DNA of 64,000 bases from Streptomyces sp. A3M-1-3 (GTDB lineage: Bacteria; Actinomycetota; Actinomycetes; Streptomycetales; Streptomycetaceae): assembly GCF_024213665.1 (NCBI RefSeq), contig NZ_JANAVP010000002.1:296779-360778 (forward strand), given 5' to 3'. Each line of letters opens with the position of its first letter. The stretch's first letter is position 1. Positions 43,626 through 52,750 of this stretch are shown one piece after another. The notes under the pieces are model-generated. The model was not told the DNA's origin and made no database searches. It saw only the letters and a program-made list of their open reading frames with translations. The translations under genes were made by a program, and so were the position numbers.

Positions 43626-44333
43626 TCACGGCACCAGGACGTCCAGCTCGTGCAGCGCTCCGACGGCGATCTCTCTGGTCAGCATTTCGGCGCGGGCCGC
43701 GTCCCGTTCGCGTACCGCCTCGGCGACCTGGACATGGAGGGTGACCGCGGCCGGGTCCGGGTCGTCGAACATCACCCGGTGCCGGGTCCGGCCGGTCAGC
43801 ACCTCGGCCACCACATCGCCCAGCCGTGCGAACATCTCGTTGCCCGAGGCCTGGAGCACCACGCGGTGGAACGCGACGTCGTGCACGAGGTACGCCTCAA
43901 GCTGGTGTCCGCGTGAGGTGGCGACCATGCCCAGCGCCTGTTCGGTGAGCTCCGCGCACTGGGCGGGCGTCGCGTGGTGGGCGGCGAGCCCGGCCGCGAC
44001 CGGTTCGACGGCCGACCGCAGGACGGTCAGCGAGCGCAGCTGGCGCGCGCGGTCGGCGCCGGCCAGCCGCCAGCGGATGACCTGCGGGTCGTAGACGTTC
44101 CACGCCTCGGTGGGGCGTACGGTCACGCCCACCCGGCGCCTCGACTCGACCAGGTGCATGGACTCCAGGACCCGGACCGCCTCCCGGATGACGGTCCGTG
44201 AGACCTCGAAGCGCTGCGCGAGTTCGTCGGTGCGCAGGACGCTGCCCGGCGGGTACCCGCCGCCTGTGATGGCGGGCCCGAGAGACTCCAGCACCTTCTC
44301 GTGAAGCCCCTGCCCCCGGCCCTCTGTGGTCAT
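43626..44333 (-). CDS. gntR: GntR/FadR-family regulator of gluconate genes
   Basis: This repressor (235 aa) has a winged helix (SVLRTDELAQRFEVSRTVIR) and a C-terminal FCD effector domain with metal-binding residues (YLVHDVAFHRVV). It diverges from gluconokinase and the gluconate permease with a 137-bp shared regulatory region containing a dyad. From memory, the S. coelicolor counterpart controls gluconate uptake. The inducer is probably gluconate or a phosphorylated derivative. Confidence 0.88.
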   Translation of the reverse strand: MTTEGRGQGLHEKVLESLGPAITGGGYPPGSVLRTDELAQRFEVSRTVIREAVRVLESMHLVESRRRVGVTVRPTEAWNVYDPQVIRWRLAGADRARQLRSLTVLRSAVEPVAAGLAAHHATPAQCAELTEQALGMVATSRGHQLEAYLVHDVAFHRVVLQASGNEMFARLGDVVAEVLTGRTRHRVMFDDPDPAAVTLHVQVAEAVRERDAARAEMLTREIAVGALHELDVLVP

Positions 44334-44369
44334 GGGGTCAGCGTACGGGGCGCCGATCGGGAAGAAAAA

Positions 44370-44408
44370 GTACGACGTTTATGTCACAGACTCTTGAATA
44401 CGTCGTAC
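44370..44408. promoter_or_regulatory. Candidate GntR operator between gntR and gntK
   Basis: The inverted repeat GTACGACGT (44370-44378) and ACGTCGTAC (44400-44408) is perfect over 9 bp with a 21-bp spacer. A related CGACGTAC occurs at 44428-44435. It is centred in the divergent gap and would let one regulator control both directions. Confidence 0.55.
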
Positions 44409-44470
44409 CTAATGGGTTTCCTTGGCGCGACGTACCGATGTCGGATGTCGATAAAGACAGCGAGGCACCC

Positions 44471-44980
44471 ATGAACACCCCCCACGTCATCGTCGTGATG
44501 GGCGTGGCAGGAACCGGAAAGACCACGATCGGTCCCCTGCTCGCCCAGGCGCTGGGCGTCCCGTACGCCGAGGGCGACGACTTCCACTCCCCGGCGAACA
44601 TCTCCAAGATGTCCGCCGGGACTCCGCTGGACGACGAGGACCGGGGCCCTTGGCTGGACGCCATCGGGGCATGGGCCCACAGCCGCGCCGGACGGGGCGG
44701 CGTGGTGAGCAGCTCCGCGCTCAAGCGGACATACCGCGACCGGCTGCGGGCGGCCGCGCCCGAGGCGGTCTTCCTGCACCTCACCGGCGACCGCGAGCTG
44801 ATCGAACAGCGGATGGCCGAACGCAAGGGGCACTTCATGCCCGCCGCGCTGCTCGACTCGCAGTACGCCGCACTCCAGCCGCTCCAGGACGACGAGGCCG
44901 GCGTCGCCGTCGATGTCTCCGGCACCCCTGAAGCCATCACCGACCGAGCCGTCGCCGCGCTGCGCCGGCCCGACCAGTAA
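44471..44980 (+). CDS. gntK: Gluconokinase
   Basis: This P-loop kinase (169 aa) converts gluconate to 6-phosphogluconate for the pentose phosphate pathway. Walker A is GVAGTGKTT at residues 11-19, followed by EGDDFHSPANISKMSAGTPL, which forms the substrate site. ALKRTYRDRLR and KGHFMPAALLDSQ are family hallmarks. The ATG at 44471 is chosen by homology; GAGG lies 6 nt upstream. The permease gene follows after 10 bp. Confidence 0.95.
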   Translation: MNTPHVIVVMGVAGTGKTTIGPLLAQALGVPYAEGDDFHSPANISKMSAGTPLDDEDRGPWLDAIGAWAHSRAGRGGVVSSSALKRTYRDRLRAAAPEAVFLHLTGDRELIEQRMAERKGHFMPAALLDSQYAALQPLQDDEAGVAVDVSGTPEAITDRAVAALRRPDQ

Positions 44981-44990
44981 AGGAAGCACC

Positions 44991-46388
44991 GTGACTCGTC
45001 TCAGCGTCGAGATGCTGGCAGCGGATCCCGTGGAACCGATCACGTCGGCGGGCAACGCCCAGCTCGGGATCGCCGTCCTGGCGGGCATCGCCGTCATCGT
45101 CCTGCTCATCACGAAGTTCAAGCTCCACGCGTTTCTGGCGCTGACCATCGGGTCGCTGGCGCTCGGCGCGTTCGCCGGGGCCCCGCTCGGCAAGACGATC
45201 GCCAGCTTCTCGACCGGCCTCGGCAACACGGTCGCGAGCGTCGGTGTGCTCATCGCGCTCGGTGCGATCCTCGGCAAGCTGCTCGCCGACTCGGGCGGGG
45301 CGGACCAGATCGTCGACACCATCCTCGCGAAGGCGAGCGGGCGTGCCATGCCCTGGGCGATGGTGCTGATCGCGAGCATCATCGGCCTGCCGCTGTTCTT
45401 CGAGGTCGGCATTGTGCTGCTGATCCCGGTGGTGCTGCTGGTCGCCAAGCGCGGCAACTACTCGCTGATGCGCATCGGCATCCCGGCCCTCGCGGGGCTC
45501 TCTGTCATGCACGGCCTGATCCCGCCGCACCCCGGCCCGCTGGCGGCGATCGACGCGATAGGCGCCAACATGGGCGTCACGCTGGCGCTCGGTGTGCTCG
45601 TCGCCATCCCGACGGTGATCATCGCGGGTCCGGTGTTCTCGACGTACGCGGCCCGCTGGGTCGACATCCCCGCCCCCGAGCGGATGCTCCCCACCCGCGC
45701 GTCCGAAAATCTGGACCGCCGGCCGAGCTTCGTCGCCACGGTCAGCACCGTGCTGCTGCCCGTCGTCCTGATGCTCGTCAAGGCCCTGGTCGACATCGTC
45801 GTCGACGACCCCGAGCACCCGGTCCAGCGGGTCACCGACGTCATAGGCTCGCCGCTGATCGCGCTGCTCGCCGCCGTGCTGGTCGGCATCTTCACCCTGG
45901 GCCGCGCTGCCGGTTTCACCAAGGAGCGCCTCTCGTCCACCGTCGAGAAGTCGCTCGCACCGATCGCGGGCGTGCTGCTGATCGTCGGCGCGGGTGGCGG
46001 CTTCAAGCAGACGCTGATCGACGTCGGTGTGGGCCAGATGATTCTGGAGTTCTCCGAGAGCTGGGCCATTCCCACACTGCTGCTGGCCTGGCTGATCGCT
46101 GTGGCGATCCGGCTCGCGACCGGCTCGGCGACCGTCGCCACCATCTCCGCCGCCGGTCTGGTCGCGCCGCTGGCGGCCGACATGTCGACCACGCACGCGG
46201 CGCTGCTGGTGCTGGCGATCGGCTCGGGCTCGCTCTTCTTCAGCCATGTCAACGACGCCGGGTTCTGGCTGGTCAAGGAGTACTTCGCAATGACCGTCGG
46301 TCAGACCGTCAAGACGTGGTCGGTGATGGAGACGATCATCTCGGTGGTCGGCATCGTCTTCGTCCTGCTGCTGTCCCTCGTTATCTAG
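44991..46388 (+). CDS. gntP: Gluconate:H+ symporter (GntP family)
   Basis: This membrane transporter (465 aa) has about 12-14 hydrophobic segments. Family signatures include LGAILGKLLADSGGADQIVD, GLPLFFEVG, HGLIPPHPGPLAA and SGSLFFSHVNDAGFWLVK. The GTG at 44991 follows AAAGGAAG. It forms an operon with gluconokinase. Its end is 3 bp from the end of the convergent cytochrome gene, with no room for a terminator. Confidence 0.95.
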   Translation: MTRLSVEMLAADPVEPITSAGNAQLGIAVLAGIAVIVLLITKFKLHAFLALTIGSLALGAFAGAPLGKTIASFSTGLGNTVASVGVLIALGAILGKLLADSGGADQIVDTILAKASGRAMPWAMVLIASIIGLPLFFEVGIVLLIPVVLLVAKRGNYSLMRIGIPALAGLSVMHGLIPPHPGPLAAIDAIGANMGVTLALGVLVAIPTVIIAGPVFSTYAARWVDIPAPERMLPTRASENLDRRPSFVATVSTVLLPVVLMLVKALVDIVVDDPEHPVQRVTDVIGSPLIALLAAVLVGIFTLGRAAGFTKERLSSTVEKSLAPIAGVLLIVGAGGGFKQTLIDVGVGQMILEFSESWAIPTLLLAWLIAVAIRLATGSATVATISAAGLVAPLAADMSTTHAALLVLAIGSGSLFFSHVNDAGFWLVKEYFAMTVGQTVKTWSVMETIISVVGIVFVLLLSLVI

Positions 46389-46391
46389 CGG

Positions 46392-47030
46392 TCACCGCTT
46401 GCGCCAGAGCGGGTGCTCGCGCTCGGCCCACTCCCGGTCGACGGTGCCGGTGCGCATGCCGCGCCGTGCCTCCGGGTCGGCCAGTGCCATGCCCACGTGC
46501 CCGGCGATCACAATGCCGAGCGCGAGTGCCAGCCAGTCGTGGACGAAGGTCGCCGCGGTCCGCCAGACCAGCGGGGCGAAGCCGGTGAACCACATCAGCA
46601 GCCCGGTACCGAGCATCACCAGCACCGCTCCGGCGAGCCAGCCCGCGTACGTCTTCTGTCCGGCGTTGAACTTGCCGGCGGGGCGGGACGCCGGCCTGCG
46701 GTCGCGGCGCAGCGCGGCCAGCAGCCACACCCGGTCGTGGCGGCCGAAGCGGTTGAGGCGGCGCAGGTCCGCGCGGAACGCCGGGGAGGCGAGCCCCAGC
46801 AGGAACGGAACCGGCAGCAGCAGTCCGGACCATTCGTGCACGGTGACCAGGAGGTGGCGGCGGCCGACGAGTTCGGCGAGTTCCGGTACGTACAGACAGG
46901 CCGCGGTCGCCACGCACAGGCCCATCAGGGCGGCCGTGGCCCGGTGGATCCAGCGCTCGGCGCGGCTGAACCGCTTGACCCGCGGCGGTTCGGACGGCGG
47001 TTCGGACCGCGGCTCAGACGGTGGGGGCAT
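46392..47030 (-). CDS. Cytochrome b561-type membrane protein
   Basis: This protein (212 aa) has four or five hydrophobic segments with histidines in membrane positions (ERWIHRATAALM, LVTVHEWSGLLL, FVHDWLALALGIVIAGHVG), suiting haem b ligation as in cytochrome b561/formate dehydrogenase gamma-type subunits. Its start lies 17 nt inside the end of the upstream molybdoenzyme gene, so the two are coupled. It is the likely quinone-linked electron donor or acceptor for that enzyme. Confidence 0.82.
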   Translation of the reverse strand: MPPPSEPRSEPPSEPPRVKRFSRAERWIHRATAALMGLCVATAACLYVPELAELVGRRHLLVTVHEWSGLLLPVPFLLGLASPAFRADLRRLNRFGRHDRVWLLAALRRDRRPASRPAGKFNAGQKTYAGWLAGAVLVMLGTGLLMWFTGFAPLVWRTAATFVHDWLALALGIVIAGHVGMALADPEARRGMRTGTVDREWAEREHPLWRKR

Positions 47031-47772
47031 CGTCGCGTCCGTTCGACTTGCCGACCCATGCGTCGACGTCATATCCGCGCTCCTCCCAGTAGCCGGGCTC
47101 GACGTCACGGGTGAGGGTGATGCCCGAGAGCCATTTCGCGGATTTGTAGAAGTACATGGGCGCGATGTAGAGACGCGCCGGGCCGCCGTGCGCATGGGTC
47201 AGCGGTTTGTCCTGCATACGCAGGGCCACCAGGACGTCGGCGCGGAGGGCCTGCGGGAGGGTGAGGCTCTCGCTGTACGTGCCGTCGAAGCAGGTGAACC
47301 GGATCGCCCGGGCTTCCGGGCGCACCCGGGCCGCGTCGAGGAGGCGGGAGAGGGTGACGCCCTCGAACGGGGTGTCGGGGACCCGCCAGCCGGTGACGCA
47401 CTGCACGTCGCGCACGATCCGGGTCTGCGGGAGCCGCCGCAGCGCGTCGAGGGTGTATGTGGCGGGGCGGGCGACCAGTCCGTCGACCGTGAGCCGGTAG
47501 TTCTCCGGGCCGCGGTGCGGGACGGAGGTGGCCACCGAGTAGTAGCGGAAGCCGCCGCCGTTGGGCAGCAGTCCGGTGAGTCCGGTGGGGTCCTTGTCGG
47601 CGGCCGCGCCGAGGGCGGCTTCGAGTCCGCGTTGCAGGTAGGGCCCGGCGGCCAGACCCGCGGCGCCGAGGCCGAGCATCGACAGGACGAGGCGCCGCCC
47701 CACCGGGGTGCCCCGGCCGTCGGCGTCCGGGGGTTCGCCCGGGGGCCCGTCCGGGGGCTGTTCTGTGGTCAC
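47014..47772 (-). CDS. Secreted YedY/sulfite-oxidase-like molybdopterin oxidoreductase
   Basis: This protein (252 aa from the GTG at 47772) carries a single sulfite-oxidase-type molybdopterin domain. It has a Tat-like signal with VGRRLVLSMLGLGAAG. The Mo-ligating cysteine is likely the one in RDVQCVTGWRVP, with downstream FTCFDGTYSES and ARLYIAPMYFYKSAKW. It pairs with the overlapping cytochrome b gene, resembling bacterial YedYZ/MsrPQ systems in which the pair reduces oxidised extracytoplasmic substrates. The substrate here is unproven. The start lacks an obvious ribosome binding site. Confidence 0.85.
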   Translation of the reverse strand: MTTEQPPDGPPGEPPDADGRGTPVGRRLVLSMLGLGAAGLAAGPYLQRGLEAALGAAADKDPTGLTGLLPNGGGFRYYSVATSVPHRGPENYRLTVDGLVARPATYTLDALRRLPQTRIVRDVQCVTGWRVPDTPFEGVTLSRLLDAARVRPEARAIRFTCFDGTYSESLTLPQALRADVLVALRMQDKPLTHAHGGPARLYIAPMYFYKSAKWLSGITLTRDVEPGYWEERGYDVDAWVGKSNGRDDAPTV

Positions 47773-47782
47773 ATGATGATTC

Positions 47783-47824
47783 GAGCACCCGCGGCGGCCG
47801 ATGGCCAAGGCTCCGCGGGTGCTC
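47783..47824 (-). terminator. Terminator after the APC transporter gene
   Basis: Arms gagcacccgcgg and ccgcgggtgctc form a perfect 12-bp stem. It lies 27 nt past the transporter stop on the minus strand and 10 nt before the molybdoenzyme start. Confidence 0.75.
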
Positions 47825-47851
47825 GTCAGACTTCCGTCAGAATTGGGCAGC

Positions 47852-49405
47852 TCAGAGAGACTCGGCGGCCTTCTCCAGCCGGAACGCCTCGTTGCCCAGT
47901 CCGATGCGGGCGTGCACGTCCGGCTTCACGGACCGCAGCACCGCGCCGTACACCAGACCGACGACGACGGCCGCGCCGATGATGCCGGGCAGGATCCAGC
48001 TGAGCGCGGAGCCGGGACCGGCCCCCACCAGGACCTCGAAGTCCCGGACCGTGTAGACGGCGATGCCGATGAGCGCCAGGCCGGCCAGCGCCGAGGCGAC
48101 CAGCCGTGCGGCCTGTGCGCGGGCGGTTCCGCGGCGTACGAAGAAGGCGATGACGGCGAAGGAGGCGGCGGCCATCAGCACGATGATGCCGAGGGCGCCG
48201 ACGTTGCCCATCCAGGTGAACAGCTGGAGCACCGGTGCGGTCGGGTCGCCGACGGGCTTGTCGTCGCCGAGCGCGAAGGCCAGGACGACGACCACGGAGA
48301 CGGCGGACTGCAGGAGCGAGCCGGTCGCCGGGGCGCCGCTGGTGCGGCTGGTCCGGCCGAAGGAGGCGGGCAGCAGGCCCTCGCGGCCCATGGCGAAGGC
48401 GTACCGGGCGACGACGTTGTGGAAGCTGAGCAGCGCCGCGAACATGCCGGTGACGAAGAGGACGTGCAGGACGTCGGTGAAGGCGCCGCCGAGGCGGCTC
48501 TCGGTGAGGGCGAAGAGGAGGCCGGGTCCGGCCTCCCGGGACGCCTCGACCACGGCGCCGGGTCCGGTGGCGACCGTGAGCGCCCAGGAGCTGAGCGCGA
48601 AGAAGAGCGCGACGAAGCCGACCGCGAGGAACATCACGCGGGAGACGACGATGTGTGGGCGGCTGGTCTCCTCGGCGTAGACCGGGGACTGCTCGAAGCC
48701 GACGAAGGCGGCGATGCAGAAGCACAGGGCGGTGCCGAGTCCGGCGCCGGTGAGGGTGTCCGGGTTGAAGGCGTGCAGGGACAGGCCCTCCTTGCCCGGG
48801 TCGGCCACGGCGGCGATGTCGAAGATGACGACCAGGGCGCATTCGATGAGGAGCAGGACGCCGAGCACCTTGGCGTTGAGGTCGATCTTCAGGAAACCGA
48901 GCGCGCCGATGATCACTACAGTGGCCATGGCCGGTATCCACCAGGCGAGTTCGATCTCGAGGTAGGCGGCGAAGAGGCCGGATATCTCGAAGCCGAGGAT
49001 TCCGTAGACGCCGACCTGCATCGCGCTGTACGCGACGAGCGCCACCAGGGAGGCCCCGGCGCCGGCCGTGGGGCCGAGGCCCCGGGCGATGTACGCGTAG
49101 AAGGCGCCGGCGTTGTGGACGTGCCGGCTCATCTCGGCGTATCCGACGCTGAACAGGATCAGGACGATGCCCAGGATCACGAAGAGCAGCGGCTGCCCCA
49201 CGATCCCCATCACCCCGAATGTGGTGGGCATGACACCTGCGACCACCATCAGGGGGGCGCTCGCGGCGAGGACGGACAGCAGCAGACCCGCCGTGCCGAG
49301 GCGGTCGGCGCGCAGCGCCCGGTCCTGACCCTTGTAGGTGCTGATGCCACTCGCATCCGCGCTCGTGCTCGTACTCGTGCTCGTGCTCGAACTGCCCGTC
49401 GCCAT
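47852..49405 (-). CDS. APC-family amino acid permease
   Basis: This transporter (517 aa) has about 12 membrane helices; the first contains LLLSVLAASAPLMVVAGVMP. It also has FVGFEQSPVYAEET, a family-typical helix 6 motif. The N-terminus has a Thr/Ser repeat (TSTSTSTS) encoded by a short tandem repeat at 49360-49391. The ATG at 49405 is used because AAGGA lies about 10 nt upstream. The gene starts 29 nt after the TPR-like gene stop. The substrate is not predictable from sequence. Confidence 0.9.
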   Translation of the reverse strand: MATGSSSTSTSTSTSADASGISTYKGQDRALRADRLGTAGLLLSVLAASAPLMVVAGVMPTTFGVMGIVGQPLLFVILGIVLILFSVGYAEMSRHVHNAGAFYAYIARGLGPTAGAGASLVALVAYSAMQVGVYGILGFEISGLFAAYLEIELAWWIPAMATVVIIGALGFLKIDLNAKVLGVLLLIECALVVIFDIAAVADPGKEGLSLHAFNPDTLTGAGLGTALCFCIAAFVGFEQSPVYAEETSRPHIVVSRVMFLAVGFVALFFALSSWALTVATGPGAVVEASREAGPGLLFALTESRLGGAFTDVLHVLFVTGMFAALLSFHNVVARYAFAMGREGLLPASFGRTSRTSGAPATGSLLQSAVSVVVVLAFALGDDKPVGDPTAPVLQLFTWMGNVGALGIIVLMAAASFAVIAFFVRRGTARAQAARLVASALAGLALIGIAVYTVRDFEVLVGAGPGSALSWILPGIIGAAVVVGLVYGAVLRSVKPDVHARIGLGNEAFRLEKAAESL

Positions 49406-49434
49406 GGCGGGGTTGTCCTTTCCGGATATGCGGA

Positions 49435-50382
49435 TCATGCGGAGCCGAGCGCGGCGTTGCGCGCGGCGAGGAACGCCTTGTGGGGGTCCAGGTCGGGATA
49501 GGACCAGGGCGCACGGGTGGCGTGCCGCCCGATGCGGTGGAAGAGGGCGGCCGCCTCGGCGGGCCGGCCCTCGCGGAGTTTGGCGTGGGCCAGGAAGTTG
49601 AGGTCGATCCGGTTGCGCGGATGGTCCTCCCGCTCCCATTCGAGCCACCAGTCGAAGGCGGACTTCAGCACCTGGCGGGCGCGCCGTCCGGACCAGTGCT
49701 CCGAGACCCCCGGGGTCCCCGGCTCGGTGCCGGCGGCGAGGACGCGGTACCGCTCGGCGTGCGCGATCACCGGCAGCACGGCGAGCGGCGAGTCCGCCGG
49801 TGCCTGCTCCGCGGCCCAGGCGGCGAAGTCGTAAACCTCGTGCAGCGGGTCCTGGCCGGCGCCGGACCGGCGTTCTGCCAGGCGCGCGACCATGAGGTGG
49901 TGGGCGTGGTGGTGCTCGCGGTGGCGGGCGCGGACCTGGTCGAAGAGCCGCCCGAACTCCTCCTCCGTACCGAAGGAGCGCGAGAGCATCAGCAGGCCGA
50001 GCCACGGCGTGGGGTCGCCGGGGGCCAGCTCTGCGGCGCTCCGGCAGGCCTCGGCGGCAGGCTCGGGCGACTCCTTGCCACGCAGCGCGCGGAAGACGGT
50101 GGCCAGGGCGAGCAGCGCCGAGGCGTCGGCGCTCTCCGGCTCGGCGAGCAGCCACTCGTCGGCCCATGCGGCGGATGCGTTGCCCTCGGCGAGGACGACG
50201 AGGCGGTGGCCGCGGCGGTCCCAGTCGTCGCCGGTCTCGGCGAGCAGGGAACGGGCCCTGGACCAGCGGCCCTGGGCGAACTGCCCTCGTACGGTCACGA
50301 GTTCGGTGTCGCCGAGGGCCGGGTCGAAGAGCTGGGCGTCCCTCTTGCGGGGGCGGCCGAGGGGTGGCGGAGGCGGGGACAT
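49435..50382 (-). CDS. TPR-like helical protein of unknown function
   Basis: This 315-residue protein is rich in Ala, Glu and Arg and is predicted to be helical with TPR-like pairs (WLLAEPESADASALLALATV, RSAAELAPGDPTPWLGLLML). It has an unusual HHHAHH stretch and begins with a proline run, MSPPPPPLGRP. It lies just upstream of the APC permease on the same strand and may be cotranscribed. No catalytic motifs are visible. Confidence 0.78.
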   Translation of the reverse strand: MSPPPPPLGRPRKRDAQLFDPALGDTELVTVRGQFAQGRWSRARSLLAETGDDWDRRGHRLVVLAEGNASAAWADEWLLAEPESADASALLALATVFRALRGKESPEPAAEACRSAAELAPGDPTPWLGLLMLSRSFGTEEEFGRLFDQVRARHREHHHAHHLMVARLAERRSGAGQDPLHEVYDFAAWAAEQAPADSPLAVLPVIAHAERYRVLAAGTEPGTPGVSEHWSGRRARQVLKSAFDWWLEWEREDHPRNRIDLNFLAHAKLREGRPAEAAALFHRIGRHATRAPWSYPDLDPHKAFLAARNAALGSA

Positions 50383-50556
50383 CCGCGGAATTCCTCTACG
50401 ACGTGGTGTGCAAGCGAATGATCACGCACAGCAAACCGGTAGGCACTGCTCCGAGTCAAGGCCGACCTGGATCCGGTCAACCTTCAACTACCTTCACGAT
50501 GCGTCCACTTGCCTCTCACCTGCGCCGATGCGGCAGGTCGGCCGTACAGTGTCCGT

Positions 50557-50985
50557 ATGCCGGAACACGAATCGCTCCCCCCTTATCTGCTCGCGTTCCC
50601 GGGGCCGCTCCGCGACCAGTTGGTCGCCGCGGTGCTCAGCGGGGACAAGGTGTCGACCACCGGACTGCTCGCCGAGTACGACGCCGAGCAGGAGGAACTC
50701 CCGCCGGTCGGTGAGCGGTCGGCCCTGATCGACTCTGACGGGCATGAGGTCGCCGTGATCGAGCTGACCGAGGTACGGGTGCTGCGGCTGGGCGACGTGG
50801 ACCTGCGGCACGCGGTGGACGAGGGAGAGGGCTACACGTCGGTCGCCGCATGGCGGGCCGGGCACGAGAAGTTCTGGCACAGCGCGGAGGTACGCGAGGC
50901 GCTCGGCGACCCGGAGTTCGAGGTCGACGACGACACCCTGGTCGTCGCCGAACGGTTCCGCGTCGTCGAACGCCTCACCCGCTAG
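50557..50985 (+). CDS. ASCH-domain protein
   Basis: This protein (142 aa) fits the ASCH fold, related to PUA RNA-binding domains. It shows AAVLSGDKVSTTGLL near residue 25, a VIELTEVRV strand and the closing HEKFWHSAEV. Such proteins may bind RNA or hydrolyse modified nucleosides. No ribosome binding site is seen; TACAGT 7 nt before the ATG suggests a leaderless transcript. Its stop shares CTAG with the stop of the convergent gene. Confidence 0.85.
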   Translation: MPEHESLPPYLLAFPGPLRDQLVAAVLSGDKVSTTGLLAEYDAEQEELPPVGERSALIDSDGHEVAVIELTEVRVLRLGDVDLRHAVDEGEGYTSVAAWRAGHEKFWHSAEVREALGDPEFEVDDDTLVVAERFRVVERLTR

Positions 50986-52640
50986 CCGACCGCCTTGGCG
51001 GCGGCGCGGCCCGCCGCGCGGCCCGAGAAGATGCAGCCGCCCAGGAACGTGCCTTCCAGGGAGCGGTAGCCGTGCACCCCGCCGCCGCCGAAGCCGGCCG
51101 CTTCCCCCGCCGCGTACAGTCCCGGCAGCGGCGCCTGTCCGTCGTCGGCCAGCACCCGCGAGGACAGGTCCGTCTCCAGGCCGCCGAGCGACTTGCGGGT
51201 GAGGATGTTCAGCCGTACGGCGATCAGCGGACCGGCCTTGGGGTCGAGGATGCGGTGCGGGGCGACGGTCCGGATCAGCTTGTCGCCCAGGTAGTTGCGG
51301 GCTCCGCGGATCGACATCACCTGAAGGTCCTTGGTGAACGGGTTGGCGACTTCGCGGTCGCGTGCGGTGATTTCCCTGCGCAGCTCGGCCTCGTCGATGA
51401 GCGGCTCCTTTGTGAGCGCGTTCATTCCGCGCACCAGCGCGCTGAGGTCCTTCTCCACGACGAAGTCCACGCCGTTGTCCATGAACGCCTTCACCGGGCC
51501 CGGCACGTCGACGCGGGCGCGGCCGATCACGTCGCGGACGGACTTGCCGGTCAGGTCCGGGTTCTGCTCGGAGCCGGAGAGCGCGAACTCCTTGCCGATG
51601 ATGCGCTGATCGAGGACGAACCAGGTGTAGTCGTAGCCCGACCTGGTGATGTGCTCCAGCGTTCCGAGCGTGTCGAAACCGGGGAACAGCGGTACCGGCA
51701 GCCGCTTGCCGCGCGCGTCCAGCCAGAGCGAGGACGGCCCCGGCAGGATGCGGATGCCGTGCCTGGCCCAGATCGGGTTCCAGTTCTCGATGCCCTCGGT
51801 GTAGTGCCACATCCGGTCCTTGTTGATGTTGCGGGCACCGGCCGCCTCCGCGATGCCGAGCATCAGCCCGTCGACGTGCGCGGGCACCCCGGACAGCATC
51901 TTCTCGGGCGGGCTGCCGAGCCGGTCGGGCCACTGGGCGCGTACGAGATCGTGGTTGCCGCCGATGCCGCCCGAAGTGACGATCACCGCCTGCGCCCGGA
52001 ACTCGAAGGCCCCGGCGACCTCCCGGCTGCTCGCGGTGCCGCGCTCGGCCGTCGACGGCTCCAGGACTTCGCCGCTCACCGTGTCGAGGGTGCCCGCGCT
52101 ACGGGAGAGCCCGGTGACCCGGTGCCGGAACTTCAGCTGCACCAGCCCCTTGGCCACGCCCTCGCGCACCCGGCGCTCGAACGGCGCGACGAGACCGGGG
52201 CCGGTGCCCCAGGTGATGTGGAAGCGGGGTACGGAGTTGCCGTGGCCGTTGGCGTCGTACCCGCCGCGCTCGGCCCAGCCCACGACCGGGAAGAACCTCA
52301 CCCCCTGGCGGTGCAGCCAGGACCGCTTCTCGCCCGCCGCGAAGTCGACGTACGCCTCGGCCCACTTGCGCGGCCAGTGGTCCTCGGCGCGGTCGAATCC
52401 GGCCGTGCCCAGCCAGTCCTGCATGGCCAGGTCCCGGCTGTCCTTGATCCGCAGCCGCCGCTGCTCGGGCGAGCCGACGAAGAACAGCCCGCCGAAGGAC
52501 CAGTGCGCCTGGCCGCCGATCGACTGCTCGGGCTCCTGGTCGAGCAGGATCACCTTGCGCCCGGCGTCGACGAGCTCGGCGGTGGCCACCAGGCCCGCGA
52601 GCCCGGCCCCGATCACGATCACATCAGCGTCGTACGCCAT
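50982..52640 (-). CDS. FAD-binding dehydrogenase (KsdD/fumarate reductase-like)
   Basis: This flavoprotein (552 aa) has the FAD motif DVIVIGAGLAGLVATAEL at the N-terminus and AGEAAGFGGGGVHGYRSLEG near the C-terminus, as in 3-ketosteroid dehydrogenase-like and fumarate reductase-like flavoproteins. The family is usually annotated only as FAD-binding dehydrogenase. The ATG at 52640 is favoured over 52649 by the AAGGATGG spacing. The natural substrate is unknown. It diverges from the Nudix gene. Confidence 0.88.
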   Translation of the reverse strand: MAYDADVIVIGAGLAGLVATAELVDAGRKVILLDQEPEQSIGGQAHWSFGGLFFVGSPEQRRLRIKDSRDLAMQDWLGTAGFDRAEDHWPRKWAEAYVDFAAGEKRSWLHRQGVRFFPVVGWAERGGYDANGHGNSVPRFHITWGTGPGLVAPFERRVREGVAKGLVQLKFRHRVTGLSRSAGTLDTVSGEVLEPSTAERGTASSREVAGAFEFRAQAVIVTSGGIGGNHDLVRAQWPDRLGSPPEKMLSGVPAHVDGLMLGIAEAAGARNINKDRMWHYTEGIENWNPIWARHGIRILPGPSSLWLDARGKRLPVPLFPGFDTLGTLEHITRSGYDYTWFVLDQRIIGKEFALSGSEQNPDLTGKSVRDVIGRARVDVPGPVKAFMDNGVDFVVEKDLSALVRGMNALTKEPLIDEAELRREITARDREVANPFTKDLQVMSIRGARNYLGDKLIRTVAPHRILDPKAGPLIAVRLNILTRKSLGGLETDLSSRVLADDGQAPLPGLYAAGEAAGFGGGGVHGYRSLEGTFLGGCIFSGRAAGRAAAKAVG

Positions 52641-52750
52641 GGGTTCCATCCTTGCCGGGCGGGAGGTGAGTGCGGTGGGTCGATCTTCCGTACGCGGCAG
52701 TAACTAGTCAACCGTTCCGCACCCTCCTGACTGCCTGCTTGGATGGTCGT

